Below, in pieces: positions 1-9,399 of a stretch of 64,000 bases of DNA (its first letter is position 1; each line of letters opens with the position of its first letter). The stretch is from Sinomicrobium pectinilyticum. Lineage in GTDB: Bacteria; Bacteroidota; Bacteroidia; Flavobacteriales; Flavobacteriaceae. A model generated the notes under the pieces. That model saw only the letters and a list, made by a program, of their open reading frames with translations, searched no databases and had not been told where the DNA came from. The position numbers were made by a program, and so were the translations under genes. Location: the NCBI RefSeq assembly GCF_003725735.1, contig NZ_RJTM01000099.1, positions 36,732 to 100,731 on the forward strand, written 5' to 3'.

Positions 1-1013
1 CTATGCCCAGGCCCAATGTAGGCCATGTCAACCTCCACAATCCCGGCCATGAAGTCAGGGATATCCGCGATTACACGATGAACTCATGGATAGCCATACC
101 CCCGGCGCTCACCACAAATAATGCCATATATATACAGGAACAATTGCGGTACAGGCAATTTACCCTGTTGTTGAGCCTCAGGCACGAGTGGTTTAAGGAT
201 ATAACCAATTATGAGACCCCTGACGAAACCTCTTTTGAAAACCAAAGGCTCATACCAAGAATAGGGCTCACCTATGCGTTGAATGACAATATTAACATAT
301 ACGGAACTTATCTGGAAGGTTTTCAGCCCCAGTCAAATACGACAACGCTTTTACCTGGCACCGCCAATTTTTTATGGTCAGACGTTTCTGCCGCGCTGTT
401 CGACCCATTGATCAGCAATTTAAAGGAGGCCGGGGTAAAAACCGACCTGTTCCGCAAACACATGAGCCTGAACGTATCTGTTTACGAAATCAATCAGAAA
501 AACATACTGATGAGTGCCAATGACCCTTCCCAACCTGATTTGCTGGTACAGCGGGGAGCCGACAGGAGCCGGGGTTTTGAAATGGACATTACGGGCTATA
601 TCAATCCCGATTGGCAGCTCACCGCCTCTTATAGTTATATAGATGCGAAGATAGAACACGATACCAACAAAGAATTAATCGGGCAAAGAAAGGAGAATAC
701 CCCGAAAAACAGTGCTAACCTGTGGACCAAGTACGATTTCAGAAATGTCTCTTCCCTGAAAGATCTCGGGATAGGGTTCGGTATGCAGTACCAAAGCAGT
801 AAAATTCCCTGGTTTACCCGTGATTTCAAAGTACCGGCATTTACCATCTTTGACGCCGCTGTGTATTATGCGCCCAGCAAAAGCAATGTCCGGGTGGCCT
901 TAAATATAGGTAACCTGTTCAATACCACCTATTGGTTGGGGGCACAAAATTACCTGCGTTTGTTTCCGGGAGCACCCAGAAACGGCTCACTGACACTGAA
1001 CTATAGATTTTAA
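1..1013 (+). CDS. TonB-dependent siderophore-type receptor, C-terminal part (5' end outside window)
   Basis: The reading frame enters from the left edge and runs 336 visible residues to a TAA. The segment is outer-membrane beta-barrel: alternating hydrophobic and polar strands, the stretch NIYGTYLEGFQPQS typical of FhuE/ferrichrome-type receptors, a late SLTLNYRF and a terminal Phe that the BAM machinery recognises. By family it imports a ferric siderophore or similar chelate across the outer membrane using TonB energy; the ligand cannot be told from the barrel alone. The plug and TonB box are upstream. The next gene starts 24 bp on, so it is probably co-transcribed with the two ABC permeases. 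The first ATG in view (base 3) is internal and not the true start. Confidence 0.85.
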   Translation, partial: MPRPNVGHVNLHNPGHEVRDIRDYTMNSWIAIPPALTTNNAIYIQEQLRYRQFTLLLSLRHEWFKDITNYETPDETSFENQRLIPRIGLTYALNDNINIYGTYLEGFQPQSNTTTLLPGTANFLWSDVSAALFDPLISNLKEAGVKTDLFRKHMSLNVSVYEINQKNILMSANDPSQPDLLVQRGADRSRGFEMDITGYINPDWQLTASYSYIDAKIEHDTNKELIGQRKENTPKNSANLWTKYDFRNVSSLKDLGIGFGMQYQSSKIPWFTRDFKVPAFTIFDAAVYYAPSKSNVRVALNIGNLFNTTYWLGAQNYLRLFPGAPRNGSLTLNYRF

Positions 1014-1036
1014 GGACACTTTCTAAAGCTTTAATC

Positions 1037-2485
1037 ATGATAAAGAACGCAGAAATACACATCGCAAAGCTGTTCTGGAAAATAACCTTTAAGAACAGGG
1101 CTGTTTTTATCCTGACCTTTATCATCGGGATTTTATTGGCTTATGCTGTTTTTTCCGGATGGGAAAATTTCAAAACACAGAAAAAGATCAGGGTAATGTA
1201 CCAGGAACAGGCCAGGCAGGACTGGCTGGATAATCCTGATAAACATCCGCACAGAATGGCACATTACGGACATTTTGCCTTTCGCCCTAAAACGCCGCTG
1301 AGTGTTTTTGATGTGGGGATGGAAAGTTTTCTGGGGAATTCCATTTTTCTCGAAGCCCATGTTCAGAACCCTACCAACTTTTCCGAAGCGGAATTTTCTA
1401 CGGGAATGTTGCGGTTCGGAGAGATAAGCATTGCCATGATCCTGCAAACCCTGTTGCCTCTGCTGATCTTCTTTCTGGGATTCAGAAGCCTGGCCGCCGA
1501 GAGAGAGAACGGTACGTTAAAGATACTCATGAGCCAGGGGTTAAACCGGAAGCAATTATTACTGGGTAAAATACTGGGGATGATCCTGGTGATGTCCACC
1601 CTTTATTTTCCCGTCATCATCATTACGGTATTTCTTTGGGGTTTTCTTCAGGAAATGAGCATCAGTATGGACGAAACATACAGGCTCCTGGTCATTGTAG
1701 TGATATATTTCATCTACCTGTGCATTTTTTGCGTTATGGCAGTCATCATCTCCGCATTGAGCAAAACATCAAAAACAGCGCTTACTTCTTCCATAGGCGT
1801 ATGGTTATTACTCACTATTTTACTGCCGAGGGCGGGCCAGTCCCTCGGGTCCTATTTATACCGGGCTCCGTCCAAGGCCGGATTTCAGGCACAGATAGAG
1901 CACGATGTTTTAAGAACCGGGGACAGTCACAATCCGGATGATCCGCACTATCAGGCTCTCAAAGATTCCGTTCTGGCAGCCTATAATGTGGATTCCGTTG
2001 CACAGTTGCCTTTCAATTACAGCGGACTCGTCATGAAAGAGGGAGAGAAAATTACAGCCGGAATTCACAATAATCACCTCAAAAAATTACGGGAGGTGTA
2101 TGCCAAACAGAACAGCTTTTCGAGATACCTGGCATTCCTCGATCCTTATATGGGAATAAAAAACCTCTCGATGGCCCTCTCCAGTACGGATTATAATTCC
2201 TTTACGGATTTCCAGGACCTGGCAGAAAAATACAGGTACCACCTGGCCCAAAGCCTGAACGATCTGCAAATAAAACATATCAGTAACACGGCCAGGAGTT
2301 CGGCAGACCCCGCCAGCATGCTGGATAGAAAACACTGGGCGCAAATCGAGGATTTTAAATACAGGCCACCCGGGATAGGCTCGGCTTTCCGGAATGAACT
2401 TATCTCATTTTTGTCACTCCTCTTCTGGGGACTGCTGCTCGTGCTGATACTCGGCCGCCTTTTCAAAACTTTAAGAATCCTGTAA
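1037..2485 (+). CDS. ABC-2 type transporter permease, DUF3526 family
   Basis: A 482-residue integral membrane protein. The first helix is at about residues 20-40, followed by a soluble segment of about 90 residues, then five or so helices from about 135 on. The cytoplasmic motif ERENGTLKILMSQGL, found where ABC-2 permeases contact their ATPase, is at about 157-171. A second long soluble loop (about 275-445) precedes the last helix. This layout matches the DUF3526 ABC-2 permeases often encoded as pairs in Bacteroidota. The substrate is unknown. It is followed after 80 bp by a second permease of the same family, so the two probably form a heterodimer. The ATP-binding subunit is not in the window and would be expected upstream. 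Confidence 0.8.
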   Translation: MIKNAEIHIAKLFWKITFKNRAVFILTFIIGILLAYAVFSGWENFKTQKKIRVMYQEQARQDWLDNPDKHPHRMAHYGHFAFRPKTPLSVFDVGMESFLGNSIFLEAHVQNPTNFSEAEFSTGMLRFGEISIAMILQTLLPLLIFFLGFRSLAAERENGTLKILMSQGLNRKQLLLGKILGMILVMSTLYFPVIIITVFLWGFLQEMSISMDETYRLLVIVVIYFIYLCIFCVMAVIISALSKTSKTALTSSIGVWLLLTILLPRAGQSLGSYLYRAPSKAGFQAQIEHDVLRTGDSHNPDDPHYQALKDSVLAAYNVDSVAQLPFNYSGLVMKEGEKITAGIHNNHLKKLREVYAKQNSFSRYLAFLDPYMGIKNLSMALSSTDYNSFTDFQDLAEKYRYHLAQSLNDLQIKHISNTARSSADPASMLDRKHWAQIEDFKYRPPGIGSAFRNELISFLSLLFWGLLLVLILGRLFKTLRIL

Positions 2486-2565
2486 CGTACCCCTGTGATA
2501 ATGAATCGGAAAGAACCCCGAATAACCGGCATGGATCAAATTGACTAATTCACTAATTAAAAGAT

Positions 2566-3915
2566 ATGAAACTGTTATTTGCAAATTTTACCCGCTCCAA
2601 CAGTGTAAAGATAGGGCTGTCCTTTATTGTTCTGGCCGGTATCATAAGCCTTCTGGTAGGGAAACAGCATATTGAAAAAACAAACCGGAGTATAGAGGAA
2701 ACGGCCCGGCACCAGCAGGAACATATAGAGCGCCATGCCAAATACAACAAGGACGACCTGGGCCTGATGCTCTACTACATCAAATTTTCACTGGTAAACC
2801 ATACCCCGCCATTAAATGCACTGTCCATAGGGCAGCGCGATGTTAATCCATCGGTCAAAAGCGTGACCATACGCACCCTGGAAGCCCAGAAATACGACGC
2901 AGATCTTAATAATCCATACAACCTGCTGATCGGCAATATTGATTTCAGTTTTGTGCTTATCTTCCTGTTTCCCCTGCTTATCATTTCCTTTACCTATAAC
3001 CTCGTATCCGAAGAGAAAGAAAGTGGTATCTGGAAAATCATTGCCGTGCAGAGTAAAAATCCGCTCGGTTTTGTCCTGAGATCTTTCGGCGTAAGGCTGT
3101 TCGTAACCCTCGCGGTCCTGTTGTTTTTATACGCTATTGCCGTTCCGTTATTAGGTATTGCACCGGACAGGGCCCTGCAGGCATTTTTCCTGGTTTCCGT
3201 TCTATATATCCTCGTATGGTTCGCCATCTGTTTTTTTGTGGTATCACTGCAAAAAAGTTCCAATTTTAATGCCATTATCCTGCTCTCCATATGGATATTG
3301 CTGGTGTTTGTCCTGCCGGCTGCCATTAACAATGATCTGCAGAACAGGTACCCGCTTCCGGAAGCACTTGAAACCACTGTAAAGCAACGAAAAGGCTATC
3401 ATGAAAAATGGGATATGGACAAGGAACTGACCATGGATAAATTCTATGCGCATTATCCTCAATTCAAAAAATACGCCCTGCCCGAAGGAGATTTCAGCTG
3501 GCTCTGGTATTATGCCATGCAGCAGATGGGAGATGATGAAGTCTCGGAACAATCGGCAGCATTAAGGGAAAAGCTCGGACAAAGAAACATGACCGCTTCC
3601 CGGATCGCTCAATTTATCCCGACACTCCATTTGCAGCTTTCACTTAACGATATTGCCAGATCCGGACTGGACAATCAGTTGCGTTTTCTGGATGAAACGG
3701 GAAGGTTTCACGAGAAATTAAGACTGCACTTTTACCCGAAAATATTCAGCGGGGCTCCGGTGGCCTCCGAAAACTGGGATGATTTTAAGGTGGAAGTTTT
3801 TTCCGATGAAAAGGTGTTGAGCCAATCGGGGCTATATACACCGCTGCTTGTTTTTATCGTGCTTTTCGGTGCCCTCGGCTGGTTTATTTTCAAAAAGAGG
3901 TTGCGCCGTCTTTGA
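2566..3915 (+). CDS. ABC-2 type transporter permease, DUF3526 family (partner)
   Basis: 449 residues with the same topology as its upstream neighbour: an N-terminal helix (about 17-30), a soluble loop, a helix near 130-150, the ATPase-contact motif SEEKESGIWKIIAVQ (about 147-161), several helices to about 260, a long soluble loop and a last helix near 425-440. The two permeases are paralogous in organisation but clearly divergent in sequence, as expected of a heterodimeric exporter. The ATG at 2566 follows a short gap and directly precedes a plausible membrane-insertion segment. It lies 44 bp before a TonB receptor, which suggests one operon linking outer-membrane import or efflux with an inner-membrane ABC system. 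The substrate is not determinable. Confidence 0.8.
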   Translation: MKLLFANFTRSNSVKIGLSFIVLAGIISLLVGKQHIEKTNRSIEETARHQQEHIERHAKYNKDDLGLMLYYIKFSLVNHTPPLNALSIGQRDVNPSVKSVTIRTLEAQKYDADLNNPYNLLIGNIDFSFVLIFLFPLLIISFTYNLVSEEKESGIWKIIAVQSKNPLGFVLRSFGVRLFVTLAVLLFLYAIAVPLLGIAPDRALQAFFLVSVLYILVWFAICFFVVSLQKSSNFNAIILLSIWILLVFVLPAAINNDLQNRYPLPEALETTVKQRKGYHEKWDMDKELTMDKFYAHYPQFKKYALPEGDFSWLWYYAMQQMGDDEVSEQSAALREKLGQRNMTASRIAQFIPTLHLQLSLNDIARSGLDNQLRFLDETGRFHEKLRLHFYPKIFSGAPVASENWDDFKVEVFSDEKVLSQSGLYTPLLVFIVLFGALGWFIFKKRLRRL

Positions 3916-3959
3916 TAAATTAAAATCCATTTTAACCCTCATCATTAAGTCAATCACCT

Positions 3960-6320
3960 ATGAAATTTAGCTTCTGCCTGTTGTTGAACCTGCTGCTGTT
4001 ATCCCAGGCGGCAATTGCTCAGAAAAAGACAATAACCGGCATGGTTACGGATGTGAAGGGCCAACCATTGCCAGGGGCGACGGTTATGGTAAAGGAGAGC
4101 AAAAACGGTACACAAACGGATCTTGACGGCCATTATACTATCGATGTTACCGGCGGGGCTGTTTTGGTATTCTCCTATATCGGTATGTCTACCATAGAAA
4201 TCGAGGTAAAGACATCGTCAACTATAAATGTTGAACTGGAAGAAAATACCCGGGAACTGGACGAAGTTGTCGTTACCTTTAAAAAGCCCCTTGTTGAGGC
4301 CGATAAAGGAAAGGTAACTTTTAACATAGCATCTTCTGCCATATCCAGCGGGGTTTCCGCTTTGGAGATGCTGAAAAAGGTCCCGGGAGTGAGCGTCTCC
4401 CAGGACGATGAAATTATGCTGAGAGGGGCAACCGGTGTCAACGTAATGATCGATGGAAAGATGAGTTACCTGTCAGGCAATCAACTGGGAATACTGCTCA
4501 GAGGACTGAGTGCGGAAGAGATTGAAAAGATAGAGCTCATTACCAATCCTTCCGCTGCTTATGATGCTGCGGGAAATTCGGGGATTATCAATATCATAAC
4601 CAAAAAGAGTAAAGCCCGGGGGTATGCCCTGAGCTTAAAAAGCAGCTTGTCCAAAGGCAGGTCCTGGATGAACAATCAGAATATTTCGGGCAGCATTAAC
4701 GGAAAACAATGGAATGTTTACGCCTCTTTTGATTATAACACCCCGCATCGCTTTCGCAGAGGTAAAAGCGGAAATACCATAACCGAGAACGGGGAAGAGG
4801 TTATATTAAACAGGGAAAATCAGAATCCGTTTAATATTAATTTCTATACCTGGAAAGCCGGGGGCAGCTGGCAATTTGCGCCCAGGCACAGGGTCGGTGC
4901 TCATTACCACGGGTATTTCGATGATTTTTCAAGTACCAAGACCTCGGCAATCCGCAAAAAAAGGAAGGACGGCAGTCTGTTTTCCTCCGTTTATTCTACT
5001 TATGAACTGGAAGAACCCTACCATTACGACGCGATAAGTGTGGACTACCAGTTTGACATTGATTCCACGGGAAAAAAAATAACCGCAGATGCCCGGTACA
5101 TTTCTTATCGCAATTTCTCGGATGGGTTGATGGAAGGAAATCACTATAACGCTGACGGGCAATTGCTTCACACCAATACCATGCATATACATCAACCCGG
5201 TTTTATCAAAATAAAGTCGGTACAGGCCGATGCCGACCTGCCGTTCCCGGAATTTGGGATCAAAGCCGGACTGAAATTTGCCGAAGCCGGCAATGACAAC
5301 AATTTCCGTTCGGAAGAGAGAACAGGGGATGATTTTGTGGAGATTCCCGGACTCACCAATCATTTCAAATACAAGGAACAGATTGGGGCAGCATATGTAT
5401 CGGTGTCCAAAACATTGGGAAATGCAGGTATCGAAGCCGGGCTGCGGCTGGAACATACCCGGGCAGAAGCACTTTTGCTGGATGGTTCGTTTGCGAATAA
5501 CTGGAAATATACCCGTTTGTTCCCCAACCTGTCTGCAAGGTACGCCTGGGGAGACGATCACAAGCTCGACCTGGCTGTCAGCCGGAGGATCAACCGTCCG
5601 TCCTATTCAAACCTGAACCCCGTACGCTGGTATAACGACGAATATTTTTATTTTTCCGGAAATCCGGAACTTGTTCCCGAAATGGGATGGTTGTTTTCGG
5701 CTTCCTATACCTTCCTGGAGAAATATATCTTTACTACCGAATACAGCAAACGCAACAATTATATTTCGCGCCGTTTGTCCTATGATGACAATGGAGTAGC
5801 AGTCAGAAGCCAAAGTGCTAATTTCAGTCATTTCGACCGGGTGGATATCCAGATCATCGCGCCGGTACAATTATCAGATTCCTGGGACGTACAGCTTTTT
5901 GGCGGCCTGAACTATACAAGCTATCCTGTTTCGCAGGTGGTTGAAGAGCAGATACTCTCCAAATGGGCATCAACCTTTTCCGTGCAACAGCAGATCAGGT
6001 TTCTTGAATATTATACTTTGGACCTGTCACTCAAATATACTTCCGCCGAATTATGGGGAGTATACCTTACGGAAGACATCTTTTTTGCCGACATGGGCAT
6101 AAAACGTTCATTTTTTGAGGGTAAACTGGATGCCGTATTTACATTAAGCGATATATTCGACAGCTACAGGGAACAAGGTGTTTCACAAAGCCGTATTACG
6201 GATTATCATTATAACGACAAACCCGATTCGAGAAGAGTCGGGCTCACGCTCCGTTACCATTTTGGCGGAAACCTGGTAAAGGAAAAAACAAGCAAAACAG
6301 ATGAGCAAAAACGTTTATAA
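3960..6320 (+). CDS. TonB-dependent receptor, CarboxypepD-plug-OMP_b-brl_3 type
   Basis: 786 residues. A signal peptide ends at about residue 20 (SQAAIAQ). A carboxypeptidase-regulatory-like domain follows (about 25-105, ITGMVTDVKGQPLPGATV), then a plug domain (about 110-215), then an outer-membrane barrel of the OMP_b-brl_3 family. Unlike SusC proteins it is short and has no SusD partner, so it is not a glycan importer of that class. By position it belongs with the upstream TonB receptor and the two ABC permeases. It ends facing the PUL on the opposite strand, with 151 bp between the two stops. The ligand is unknown; iron-chelate or peptide transport would fit the neighbourhood. Confidence 0.85.
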   Translation: MKFSFCLLLNLLLLSQAAIAQKKTITGMVTDVKGQPLPGATVMVKESKNGTQTDLDGHYTIDVTGGAVLVFSYIGMSTIEIEVKTSSTINVELEENTRELDEVVVTFKKPLVEADKGKVTFNIASSAISSGVSALEMLKKVPGVSVSQDDEIMLRGATGVNVMIDGKMSYLSGNQLGILLRGLSAEEIEKIELITNPSAAYDAAGNSGIINIITKKSKARGYALSLKSSLSKGRSWMNNQNISGSINGKQWNVYASFDYNTPHRFRRGKSGNTITENGEEVILNRENQNPFNINFYTWKAGGSWQFAPRHRVGAHYHGYFDDFSSTKTSAIRKKRKDGSLFSSVYSTYELEEPYHYDAISVDYQFDIDSTGKKITADARYISYRNFSDGLMEGNHYNADGQLLHTNTMHIHQPGFIKIKSVQADADLPFPEFGIKAGLKFAEAGNDNNFRSEERTGDDFVEIPGLTNHFKYKEQIGAAYVSVSKTLGNAGIEAGLRLEHTRAEALLLDGSFANNWKYTRLFPNLSARYAWGDDHKLDLAVSRRINRPSYSNLNPVRWYNDEYFYFSGNPELVPEMGWLFSASYTFLEKYIFTTEYSKRNNYISRRLSYDDNGVAVRSQSANFSHFDRVDIQIIAPVQLSDSWDVQLFGGLNYTSYPVSQVVEEQILSKWASTFSVQQQIRFLEYYTLDLSLKYTSAELWGVYLTEDIFFADMGIKRSFFEGKLDAVFTLSDIFDSYREQGVSQSRITDYHYNDKPDSRRVGLTLRYHFGGNLVKEKTSKTDEQKRL

Positions 6321-6471
6321 AGAATAAATGATAAGGCGTAATCCGGTGAGATGAGGCAGTGGTACCGGTAAACCATTCCTGACATTCTCAACCCCCGGAA
6401 AGGAGTCTTTCGCAATTCATTTTCCCCATTTGACAATTTATTTAGGAAGCCTAAGCGCAGGCGCACTTTTA

Positions 6472-9318
6472 TTATTGGTCATTCATATTTCTGAAATCAA
6501 ACCACAGGTTCATCTGTATTCCGTCATCCCCGCTTTTAATCCGGATGTTCGACGGTTGGCTGTGCGGGCCATGCTGGGAAACGGGTTTAAACGACCGCAT
6601 GGCCGGAATTTCATACATAAAGGAGATATCGCCGGGAGGAAAATCGGGATATGCATCAGCTCCTTTCAGGGCATATTCGGGTTCTTGCGGGGTAAAAAGC
6701 CTTAAAAACATATTTTCGGACCCGCTGAATACCCGGAATGTATTTTCACCTGCTTCCAGTTCTGCCCCGATCAGGTTGGCATGGTATCCTTTAAACTCGG
6801 GATAGATCAGGTTTTCAAAGCTCTCCCCGGTAACGGTATTATTGTAGTCCTTCTGCCATAAGTTATAGTTTGTTCCCCTGATCCTGTTTTTCCATACCCG
6901 ATAGGGCCCTTTTCCAAACCATTTTATCCCGCTGACATCTTTTTCCGGAAAGTTAAAGGTAATTCCGAATTTATCTATTTCCCCTTCATAGAAAGCCTCG
7001 TCAAATCCGCTGCTGCGACCAGCATTTTTCAGGGCTACCATTTCCATTTTCAGTCTTCCGTCAGGGTGCATGGTCCATTTTATCCGGTCTATTCCTCCAT
7101 GATAATAAACTATACACACTGCGTTTCCCTTTTCTTCCCGGGTCTCTACCTCTTTTACCCTGGCTTTCATCCCTATAGGGTACGGCCCCTGGTTAAATGG
7201 TATTTCCCGGCCATTTCCGTATACATTCCGGATGATCCCGCTGTTTTTATCAATCCGGACCTTTATATTTCCCCCCTGGAGTTCAACGATGTCTCCTTTC
7301 CCGGTTACCGAGACCTTCTCTGCTTCTCCTTTCCATAAAAACTTGTCGGAGTAATATCCGGGCAGATGGATGGGCCATGTCCATATATTCAGGAGCCTTC
7401 CGCGGGGATCGTACGCAGTGACCTCCAACCAGTCCCCGTCAAAAAATGAGGGCGGTATGTCCATTTGCACTTTCCGGGTCTCGCCGGGCTCAATGTGCGG
7501 GAGTCTTATTTCCCCATTGGCAACAGACACGGGTTCCTCAGTGGTGTAAAACGCTTTTTCCGGGATGCTTTTTATATTATAGGTCAGCTTACATTCCTTC
7601 AGATCAGTATAAATATAATCATTGGTGATCAAGAAGGTGCCGTCGAACGACGGGGTGATCCTCAAAGGTGCAAACTGCACCGGGCTCCAGACATCCTTAA
7701 CAGCATAAAAACTTCCTTCCTTTTCCCGGTGGGGTCCTAAAATACCGTCGGGTGCCAGCGAGCCTTCGGAATCATATTTCCTTTCGCCTTCCCAGTCGGT
7801 ACGCAACACGGCTTCATCCGAAAACGCCCACATAAACCCTCCAGCAAACAGGGGGCTTTCCCTGAAGCGGTTCCAGAAATCTTCCAGCCCGGACCCGTGC
7901 CCGTTATCGTACGTGCCATGCATGAATTCCGTGGGGAAAAATACATTTTCACCATCGACAAAACGGTGGACCCCGGTGAGATAGGTAGGATAATGGTGGG
8001 TATCCCAGCCATTGTAATCTGCCCAGGGGTGAATAACAATTCTCTCCTGGGGGTCGTACTGATGAAAAACACTATCCAGTTCATCGATCCATCCTCCTTC
8101 ATTCCCCTGGTCCCAGATAATCACCGAAGGGTGGTTCACATCCCTGGTGACCATTTCTTTTATAAGCCTGGCTCCTGTTTCCTTATCATATGAATTCTGC
8201 CAGCCGGCCAGTTCATCAAGCACAAACAGCCCCAGAGAATCGCAGGCATCCAGAAAATGATCGTCGGGCGGGTAATGTGTTCTCACTGCATTCATGTTCA
8301 TATCCTTTATCAGGTTTACATCCGTAATACTCAGATCCTTATCCGTACTTCTTCCCGACTCCGGCCATATGGTATGCCTGTTTATGCCTTTCATGACAAT
8401 CTTTTTGCCATTGACATAAATACCGTCTTTCTTTCTGAAATCTACGGTCCTGAAGCCGAAACGCTGCTCCAGTGTATGCAACACCCGGTCTTTTTTCTTC
8501 AGTTGAAGCTGAAGAACATACAGGTTCGGATTTTCGGGGCTCCACACATCTATATGATCCCAGTGAAAAGAAAGTGTTTCGTTGTTTTTGCCGATATCCG
8601 CACTTTGTTCCTGTCTAAAATCACCCTCACTTCCCAATTTTTTTACGGAAGCCGTAACGGTTGCCCCGGAAGGGATATTGCTGTCGGAAATCTTTATACG
8701 CATGTGCCCACCGGCCCCGGCATCGAGAAAGATATTACCGATATGGTCTTTTGGTCTGACCTCCAGCCAGACCGGACGGTATATTCCCCCGAAAAGCCAC
8801 CAGTCTGCCTTTCTCTCGACATTGTTCACATGTTCATTAACTGAGTGTTTTTTAACATGGACTTCCAGCACATTTTTTTGTCCGTAGGAAACCAGGTCCG
8901 AAATATCATAGCTGAAACGGTAAAAGCCTCCCTGGTGCACCTCTCCGGCAGATTTTCCGTTAATCCTGACATGGGTGTCCGTCATCACTCCGCCGAAAAA
9001 AATCTTTACCTGCTGGTCTTTATAGGCCGAAGGGACCTCGAATTCGTATTTGTAAAAACCTTCTTCTTTACTCGGCTCTTTTTGGCCCAGTTCCTTATAC
9101 CACCTTCCGTAGGTATAGGTCCCGAATCCCTGCAATTCCCACTGGGACGGGACATCTATGGTCGTCCATTGATTACTCTTATTTCCCCCTGTACACATAA
9201 ATTCCCATTTCACGGGATGTTTAAAATCCTGGCCGGAGAGGTATATCTTTTGTGTGTGCTGGGCTGCGATTTCGCCGATAAATCCCAAGAAGAGAATAAG
9301 AACAGGTAGTTTTTTCAC
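6472..9318 (-). CDS. Glycoside hydrolase family 2, beta-galactosidase-like
   Basis: 948 residues from a GTG at 9318, chosen because it begins a good signal peptide (VKKLPVLILFLGFIGEIAAQ). An ATG at 9387 would add 23 residues ahead of it. The domain order is a jelly-roll sugar-binding domain (about 25-190), an Ig-like domain, then a TIM barrel. The acid/base Glu sits in WDQGNEGGW (about residue 407) and the likely nucleophile Glu in FFPTEFMHG (about 464). C-terminal beta domains follow. It removes terminal sugars from oligosaccharides, probably in the periplasm since no lipobox is present. It is the last gene of the PUL, 81 bp after the CE12 esterase if the GTG is used. GH2 also covers beta-mannosidases and beta-glucuronidases, so the sugar is not certain. 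Confidence 0.85.
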   Translation of the reverse strand: MKKLPVLILFLGFIGEIAAQHTQKIYLSGQDFKHPVKWEFMCTGGNKSNQWTTIDVPSQWELQGFGTYTYGRWYKELGQKEPSKEEGFYKYEFEVPSAYKDQQVKIFFGGVMTDTHVRINGKSAGEVHQGGFYRFSYDISDLVSYGQKNVLEVHVKKHSVNEHVNNVERKADWWLFGGIYRPVWLEVRPKDHIGNIFLDAGAGGHMRIKISDSNIPSGATVTASVKKLGSEGDFRQEQSADIGKNNETLSFHWDHIDVWSPENPNLYVLQLQLKKKDRVLHTLEQRFGFRTVDFRKKDGIYVNGKKIVMKGINRHTIWPESGRSTDKDLSITDVNLIKDMNMNAVRTHYPPDDHFLDACDSLGLFVLDELAGWQNSYDKETGARLIKEMVTRDVNHPSVIIWDQGNEGGWIDELDSVFHQYDPQERIVIHPWADYNGWDTHHYPTYLTGVHRFVDGENVFFPTEFMHGTYDNGHGSGLEDFWNRFRESPLFAGGFMWAFSDEAVLRTDWEGERKYDSEGSLAPDGILGPHREKEGSFYAVKDVWSPVQFAPLRITPSFDGTFLITNDYIYTDLKECKLTYNIKSIPEKAFYTTEEPVSVANGEIRLPHIEPGETRKVQMDIPPSFFDGDWLEVTAYDPRGRLLNIWTWPIHLPGYYSDKFLWKGEAEKVSVTGKGDIVELQGGNIKVRIDKNSGIIRNVYGNGREIPFNQGPYPIGMKARVKEVETREEKGNAVCIVYYHGGIDRIKWTMHPDGRLKMEMVALKNAGRSSGFDEAFYEGEIDKFGITFNFPEKDVSGIKWFGKGPYRVWKNRIRGTNYNLWQKDYNNTVTGESFENLIYPEFKGYHANLIGAELEAGENTFRVFSGSENMFLRLFTPQEPEYALKGADAYPDFPPGDISFMYEIPAMRSFKPVSQHGPHSQPSNIRIKSGDDGIQMNLWFDFRNMNDQ

Positions 9319-9399
9319 GGAGAAAAAAATGGTATCGTTTACAAGAGTGGTCTTGACTGCGCTCGACCTGGCAGAGGTTAGAAGCATGTTGTAGTTTTT

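Noticed and set aside
8257..8844. Plus-strand open frame of 195 residues inside the GH2 gene
   Set aside because: The opposite strand encodes continuous GH2 domains with catalytic motifs; this frame has no recognisable features.
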